Shown piece after piece: positions 43,710 to 48,230 of a stretch of DNA of 48,230 bases. The stretch is from Acidobacteriota bacterium (GTDB taxonomy: Bacteria > Acidobacteriota > Vicinamibacteria > Vicinamibacterales > UBA8438): positions 1 through 48,230 of the forward strand of contig JADFPE010000006.1 in the NCBI GenBank assembly GCA_022562495.1. Reading direction: 5' to 3'. A program made the position numbers and the translations under genes. How positions within the stretch are numbered: the stretch's first letter is position 1; each line of letters opens with the position of its first letter. Below the pieces are notes generated by a model. The model was not told the origin of the DNA. It ran no database searches and worked only from the letters and a program-made list of their open reading frames with translations.

Positions 43710-43897
43710 GGAGACAGGAGACAGGAGGCAGGAGACAGGGGACAGGGCGAAGGGCGAGTATTGGCGCCGGCATCGGTTGAGCGCTCTCGAGCCTACGGGT
43801 CCGGCGCGGCCGCCGGGAGAACGTGGGACAGCTCTGGATGTTGGCGAAGCCCACCACATTCCTCCCGTCTCCTGTCTCCTGCCTCCTGCCTCCTGGG
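43710..43897. repeat. Family A heptamer-armed inverted repeat, copy A10
   Basis: The left arm is GGAGACA-GGAGACA-GGAGGCA-GGAGACA, then GGGCGAAGGGCGA. The right side is TTGGCGAAGCCCACC then GTCTCC-TGTCTCC-TGCCTCC-TGCCTCC. It lies between the MoxR and VWA genes and fills the 210-bp gap. Confidence 0.88.
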
Positions 43898-43909
43898 CGC
43901 ATCCGGACC

Positions 43910-45421
43910 TCAGTTGTAGTACTTCTTCTTGTCGCGTGGGATGGGGATGTCGGTGTCAAAGAACTGGTCCGCGGGGGGTGTCGCCCGTTGCGGATCCGCG
44001 GTGGCGCGATATTGCCACTCGTCGGTCCGGCTGATCACTTTTTGCGCGTAGAGCCCCTCGATGACGAATTCGATCGCCGACGCCACGAGTGGGGCGGGGT
44101 CGGTGCGCGTGATGCGCGCGTGCTCGGCCAGCTCCAGGAGCCCCTGGATCTGACCGGTCTGCTCGAGCAGCTCCGCGGCCGGCGTCGTGTCGCCAAGCTG
44201 GAGGGTGCCGCCGAGATCGAACCACTCGACCACGGAATGGGTGTCGACGCCGGTGAACCACCCGTCGAAGATCTGTCCGACGGCGTCGCGGATGATCTCG
44301 CGTGCGACCGTGTCGGCGCCCTGCAGCTCGCCTTCGTACTCGAGCTCGAACTTTCCCGTGATCGACGGGAGCGCCGCATAGACATCGGCGACTCGCGCGA
44401 CGGCGGTCGGCTCGTTGCTGGCCAGCGCTCGCCGCTCCGCGTTCGACACCACGTTCTCCAGACACGTCACCGGCAGGCGCTGGCTGACGCCCGAGCGTTT
44501 GTCGATCTTGGGGTTGGTGCGGGCTACGAAGGCGACCTCTTCGACGATCTCGCTGATGTAGGGCGGGACGACGGTTTCAATCATGCCGGCCCCGTCGCCG
44601 TTTCGTGTGACCCAGGCTTCCTGCGCCGTGATCGCCATCCCCGCCTGGCGGGTCCGCGGGTAGTGTGTGCGGATCTCCGACCCGATGCGGTCCTTGAGGG
44701 GCGTGATGATCTTGCCGCGCGCCGTGTAATCCTCCGGGTTCGCCGTGAAGGTCATGACGACGTCGAGCCGCAGTCGGATCGGGTAGCCCTTGATCTGCAC
44801 GTCACCCTCCTCGAGGATGTTGAACAGACCCACCTGGACCTTGCCGGCCAGGTCCGGCAGCTCGTTGATGGCGAAGATACAGCGGTTGGCCCGCGGCAGC
44901 AGCCCATAGTGCATCGTCAGCTCGTCCGACAGCTCGAGCCCGGCGCGTACCGCCTTGATCGGATCGATATCACCAATCATGTCGGCGATGGTCACGTCCG
45001 GCGTCGCCAGCTTCTCGACCAGCCGTCGCTCGCGGGACAGCCACGCAATCGGCATCGCCTCGCCTTCCTCCGCCACCCGCGTGCGACAGGCCCGACACAC
45101 CGGCGCGAGCGGGTCGTCGTTGATCTGACAGCCCGGGACGACCGGCAGCTCGTCGTCGAGCAACCCCGTCAGCCCACGCAGGATCCGGGTCTTGGCCTGT
45201 CCACGCAGACCAAGCAGCACGAAGTTGTGCCCCGACAGGATGGCGTTGCTGATCTGTGGGATGACCGTGTCCTCGTAGCCGACGATGCCGGGGAACAGCT
45301 GTTCGTTCTGCTGCAGACGACGTATCAGGTTCGCGCGCATCTCGAGCTTGATGCTGCGACGTGAAATCCGGCCGGTGTCGACCGCCTGACGAAGCTCTCC
45401 GAGTCGTTCCGGTAGTGACAT
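43910..45421 (-). CDS. MoxR/magnesium-chelatase-type AAA+ ATPase
   Basis: 503-residue AAA+ protein. Walker A is LLGLRGQAKTR. The Walker B position reads CIFAINELPDL, with Asn where Asp is usual. A pair of cysteines (PVCRACRTR) between Walker A and B could bind a metal. The region KVQVGLFNILEEGDVQIKGYPIRL corresponds to the ChlI/MoxR insertion, and sensor 1 is VMTFTANPEDYT. It ends with a charged tail (PIPRDKKKYYN). It is probably the motor partner of the VWA protein downstream. Confidence 0.9.
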   Translation of the reverse strand: MSLPERLGELRQAVDTGRISRRSIKLEMRANLIRRLQQNEQLFPGIVGYEDTVIPQISNAILSGHNFVLLGLRGQAKTRILRGLTGLLDDELPVVPGCQINDDPLAPVCRACRTRVAEEGEAMPIAWLSRERRLVEKLATPDVTIADMIGDIDPIKAVRAGLELSDELTMHYGLLPRANRCIFAINELPDLAGKVQVGLFNILEEGDVQIKGYPIRLRLDVVMTFTANPEDYTARGKIITPLKDRIGSEIRTHYPRTRQAGMAITAQEAWVTRNGDGAGMIETVVPPYISEIVEEVAFVARTNPKIDKRSGVSQRLPVTCLENVVSNAERRALASNEPTAVARVADVYAALPSITGKFELEYEGELQGADTVAREIIRDAVGQIFDGWFTGVDTHSVVEWFDLGGTLQLGDTTPAAELLEQTGQIQGLLELAEHARITRTDPAPLVASAIEFVIEGLYAQKVISRTDEWQYRATADPQRATPPADQFFDTDIPIPRDKKKYYN

Positions 45422-45440
45422 GGCGTGATCTTAGCAGGCC

Positions 45441-47132
45441 TCAGTGTATGGTCGTGGCTAGCGCGTCGACGGTGACATAGTGCGGTTGGATATCGATCGG
45501 GATACCGCTCAGCCGGTCCAGCACGCGCTGCACCTCCGGTCGCACGACGCCACGGGTGTCGAGCATCTGTTCGGCGGCATCCAAGTCGCCGGTGGCCTGT
45601 AGGGTCATCAGCTCGGTCGTCAGCGCCGTGACCGCGTCGCGGATCCGGCCGTGGTCGACCGCAAACCGGCCGCTGATGTCCACCGTGACGGCGCCGGCGT
45701 CGAGGAACGTGTTGAGCTGGATCGCGACCCCGCGGCCATGCGCCTCGTTGATGCCGAAGCGGATAGACCGGAACGTCGAGGCCAGAAACGTCGTGTACAT
45801 GCTGCGTTCCAGCGACCGGTCGATCACACCCTGGTCGATCAGCCGATGCAGCGCCCATAATCCGGAGATGTCCGCCTTGGCCTCCTCGATCGTGCTGTAG
45901 GTGTCCCGGAGCTCCTGACGAACGGTCGTCGAACGGCCGTCCACCGTGATGGTGCTGGGCCCGAGTCCGTGCATCAGCTCGTGCATCAGGATGTGAGTGA
46001 AGAACGCCTCGAAGGAGACATCGGCCCGTTCGGCGGCCGGGAGCGCCACCATCGAGATCGGGGTCAACACCTTCTCGAACTTGGCCTCTTGCACGTTCTT
46101 CAGCATCACGCGTTTGGCGCCCTTCTCGCGTACGACCCGTTCGTCGTTCGGCAGGTTGAATGCCGCGGTTTGCACGCCTCGGTTCGCGTCTCCGGCGGTG
46201 AACACGACGTTCACGACCCGGATCGGCGCCAGCGCCCCGAGCGCGGGGTTCCGGAACCGCGGGTCGATCGGCAGCGCGTCTTCCAGATCCTGCAGGCGGT
46301 CGCCGAACCGCGCCACGATGGCCGTTTCCGCATCGTTGCGTATCGTCACAAAGGCCTCGAAGGCGGCCTTGTAGTTGAACCACGCGTCTTCGTAGACCTC
46401 GTAGGGCCCGATCGTCAGTTCGATCGTCGAGTCGAGCTCCATCCACGCGACGTCGCTGTCGTAGTAGTCGTTGGACTCGAACGCGGCGGCGCGGGTCTCC
46501 AGGTAGCGCCGGAGGGTGGGCTGCGCGGTGACGCGGGCGGCCGCCCGCAGATGCGCGGCCGCAATCGACAGCGGCCCTTGATACTCCACGCTGTAGGGCA
46601 CGATGGCGAATCCGCCGTCGACGCCGCGCCGGATCGTGGTGAAGAACCCGGTCGCGTCGGCCCGCGCCGCGCCCTCGAGCTGGTCGAACCAGGCCGCGAC
46701 GTCTGCCTTGGTGGCGCCGGCCGGATAGAAGTTGGCGCCGTCAGGTTTCACGGGCGCGCCGGCTACGAAACGACGATTCTCGTCGATGCGTGACCACGGT
46801 CCTTTGTTGAGGAGAAAGAAGTCGAGCGTCGCCTGTCCGGCCGCGCTGTCGCTGTTCAGCAGCGACAGCAGCATCGACGGATTGCCGGCCCACACCTGTT
46901 CGAGAAAGATGCCGTCCATGACACGAGCGGCGTCGACGATGTGCGCCAGCGCCTGGCGTTCGGAGTTTGGCAGGGCGGACAGATCCGCTCCAATGTCCAC
47001 GGGCGCGAACAATGGCGTCATGGCGGTGTCCTGGCCGGTGGCGGTCGTCATGATCCCGGTCGTGGCGGCGATGCCCACGAGACCGGCTACGAGCAGGACG
47101 GTGCCGCCGCTGGATCGTTCGAGCCTGCTCAT
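45441..47132 (-). CDS. Exported M49-like (dipeptidyl peptidase III family) metallopeptidase
   Basis: 563 residues with an N-terminal hydrophobic segment (TVLLVAGLVGIAATTGIM) that is a signal peptide or anchor. The zinc site is HELMH (FFTHILMHELMHGLG), the second part being EEAKAD (TIEEAKADISGLWAL), which matches the EExxAD element of family M49. Classical dipeptidyl peptidase III has a six-residue HExxxH motif; here it is five residues, as in some bacterial members. Whether it is an active dipeptidyl peptidase or another hydrolase is not settled by sequence. It lies 20 bp upstream of the MoxR gene in the same direction. Confidence 0.82.
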   Translation of the reverse strand: MSRLERSSGGTVLLVAGLVGIAATTGIMTTATGQDTAMTPLFAPVDIGADLSALPNSERQALAHIVDAARVMDGIFLEQVWAGNPSMLLSLLNSDSAAGQATLDFFLLNKGPWSRIDENRRFVAGAPVKPDGANFYPAGATKADVAAWFDQLEGAARADATGFFTTIRRGVDGGFAIVPYSVEYQGPLSIAAAHLRAAARVTAQPTLRRYLETRAAAFESNDYYDSDVAWMELDSTIELTIGPYEVYEDAWFNYKAAFEAFVTIRNDAETAIVARFGDRLQDLEDALPIDPRFRNPALGALAPIRVVNVVFTAGDANRGVQTAAFNLPNDERVVREKGAKRVMLKNVQEAKFEKVLTPISMVALPAAERADVSFEAFFTHILMHELMHGLGPSTITVDGRSTTVRQELRDTYSTIEEAKADISGLWALHRLIDQGVIDRSLERSMYTTFLASTFRSIRFGINEAHGRGVAIQLNTFLDAGAVTVDISGRFAVDHGRIRDAVTALTTELMTLQATGDLDAAEQMLDTRGVVRPEVQRVLDRLSGIPIDIQPHYVTVDALATTIH

Positions 47133-47368
47133 CCTGTGTGTCCTCGGTCAAAGGTCGGGCGCGCCGTGCTCTCCCATGGGGTGACGGTCGCGCTTGTCGT
47201 TCCCTATGATGAACGTCTGGACCGCTCGAAGGCAAGAAACAGTCTTGTACACTTTAGCAGGCTGCTGAACAACGTCGCAGCCTGGCCTCGAGAACACGCC
47301 GGACGGAACCGGGCGGCGGGCGTCTTTCGGCGCGCCGACGGCGTCGGCACACTCGCGACGGGAGCACG
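47133..47368. other. Divergent intergenic region between the M49 peptidase and lpdA
   Basis: No gene seen. It holds an 8-bp perfect inverted repeat CAGGCTGC (47258-47265) and GCAGCCTG (47277-47284) in the context TTAGCAGGCTGCTGAACAAC, similar to GGCTGCTGAGCAAC at 25378. TACACT at 47248-47253 could be a -10 for lpdA but lacks a -35. Confidence 0.45.
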
Positions 47369-48230
47369 ATGACGCACTCGACACAGATCGCGGTCATCGG
47401 TGGTGGCCCCGGCGGCTACGCCGCAGCGTTTCTGGCAGCGGATCTGGGAATGCAGGTCACGTTGATCGACGAGGCAGCCGACCCGGGCGGTGTGTGTCTG
47501 TATCGCGGCTGTATGCCGTCGAAGGCGCTGCTGCACGTCGCGAAGGTGCTGCGCGAGGCGCGCGAGGCGCAGGCCTGGGGTGTCGATTTCGGTGAGCCGG
47601 CCATCGATATCGATCGACTCCGGGCCTGGAAGGACGGGGTCGTCGGCAGGTTGACCGGTGGGCTGGGGCAGTTGTCCACGCAGCGTGGGGTCACGTATCT
47701 GCGCGGCCGGGCCGCGCTCGTCGGACCGACCGCTGCCCGGGTCACCGCGCCGGAGGGCGACACGACAGATCTGCAGTTCGAGCACGCCATCCTGGCGACC
47801 GGCTCGCGGCCGGCGTCTCCGCCCGCGTTGTCGCTCGAGAGTGACCGGGTGTGGGACTCGACCCGTGCCCTCGAGGTGCCCGAGGTGCCGCGGTCGCTGC
47901 TCGTCATTGGTGGCGGCTATATCGGGCTCGAGCTCGGGTCGGTCTACGCGGCGCTGGGCTCGACGGTCACCGTGGTCGAGATGACGGCTGGGCTGTTGCC
48001 GGGCGCCGACCGCGACCTGACCGCTGTGGTGGCGCGCCGGCTCGAGGCGGTGTGCGAGGCCGTACTGCTCGAGACGACGGTACTGGGGTTGGCGGAAGAG
48101 GGCGACGGCGTCAGGGTGACGCTGGAGGGACCCGGGGTCGAGCAGCCGGATCAGGTATTCGATCGGGTGCTGGTGGCGGTGGGCCGGGTGCCCAACTCGG
48201 AGATTCCTGGGCTCGAGCGAACGGCCATCC
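47369..48230 (+). CDS. lpdA: Dihydrolipoyl dehydrogenase, cut off by the window end
   Basis: FAD-dependent E3 component of the 2-oxoacid dehydrogenase or glycine-cleavage complexes. The start ATG 47369 is missing from the ORF track because the frame is open at the window edge. The FAD motif is IAVIGGGPGGYAAA, the redox-active disulfide is CLYRGCMPSK (Cys43, Cys48), ATGSRP precedes the second Rossmann motif VIGGGYIGLELGSVYAALG, and VAVGRVPN follows. The usual sequence at the disulfide is CLNxGCIPSK, so Tyr/Arg and Met are substitutions. About 287 of roughly 460 residues are in the window. Confidence 0.93.
   Translation, partial: MTHSTQIAVIGGGPGGYAAAFLAADLGMQVTLIDEAADPGGVCLYRGCMPSKALLHVAKVLREAREAQAWGVDFGEPAIDIDRLRAWKDGVVGRLTGGLGQLSTQRGVTYLRGRAALVGPTAARVTAPEGDTTDLQFEHAILATGSRPASPPALSLESDRVWDSTRALEVPEVPRSLLVIGGGYIGLELGSVYAALGSTVTVVEMTAGLLPGADRDLTAVVARRLEAVCEAVLLETTVLGLAEEGDGVRVTLEGPGVEQPDQVFDRVLVAVGRVPNSEIPGLERTAI

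Noticed and set aside
43823-45364. 513-residue plus-strand ORF
   Set aside because: Antisense shadow of the MoxR-type ATPase gene, which has Walker motifs and a VWA partner.

Overview
The window is high-GC bacterial chromosome, gene-dense and mostly housekeeping. Gene content (a complete mreBCD-mrdA-rodA-rng cell-shape block, an SppA peptidase, a YpdA-type flavoprotein, a PafA-like phosphatase, a bacterial M49 peptidase, a MoxR/VWA pair) and the many dispersed intergenic repeats suggest a Gram-negative-type bacterium. Acidobacteriota, perhaps Vicinamibacteria, is my best guess. It is an inference from content only; no rRNA or marker phylogeny is available here.

Layout. 1-1350: a tyrosine recombinase whose N-terminus is replaced by the start of a TroA/ZnuA-type metal-binding protein, lying 10 bp from the 3' end of a tRNA-Leu(CAG) gene. 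1607-5429: sppA converging on a membrane-anchored PpiD-like foldase. 5905-14748: a diguanylate cyclase followed by mreB, mreC, mreD, mrdA, rodA and rng, all rightward. 14940-23908: leftward genes for a dihaem cytochrome c, a small secreted protein, an MGMT-like protein, a DinB protein, a PafA-like phosphatase, a membrane protein, an HD-GYP protein and a HEAT-repeat protein. 23993-36966: rightward genes for a NupC-type transporter, mtnA, tsaD, a Nudix hydrolase, a dicarboxylate/glutamate symporter, an HD hydrolase, a doubled ABC exporter cassette and a membrane-anchored protein. 37187-41481: PilZ (leftward), then hydroxyacyl-CoA dehydrogenase, folE, a secreted protein and ypdA. 41691-47132: leftward LON-domain protein, VWA protein, MoxR/ChlI ATPase and M49 peptidase. 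47369-end: a truncated lpdA.

The unusual part is between the genes. At least three repeat families fill the gaps. Family A (about ten full or partial copies) has arms built of purine heptamers (consensus GRAGNCA) on the left and the complementary pyrimidine heptamers on the right, with an inner inverted motif around GGGCTTCGCC/GGCGAAGCCC. Family B (five good copies plus decayed ones) has a three-hairpin layout: an invariant core CCCCGCGTAGCGGGG followed by CTGTRAGAA, flanked by two longer stems whose sequences differ between copies while pairing is kept. Family C (four copies) is a longer degenerate element containing GACCGAGGAGCA and a CGTCCC/GGGACG hairpin. These elements sit inside operons, overlap a stop codon (PilZ) and probably a start codon (39579 gene), supply a probable ribosome binding site (tsaD), and extend the C-terminus of MtnA. 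They are the best candidates in the window for something poorly described.

Three genes relate to cyclic-di-GMP signalling: a GGDEF cyclase with an intact I-site, an HD-GYP protein and a PilZ protein. The HD-GYP protein and the translationally coupled HEAT-repeat protein appear to share the same N-terminal domain, which I could not name.
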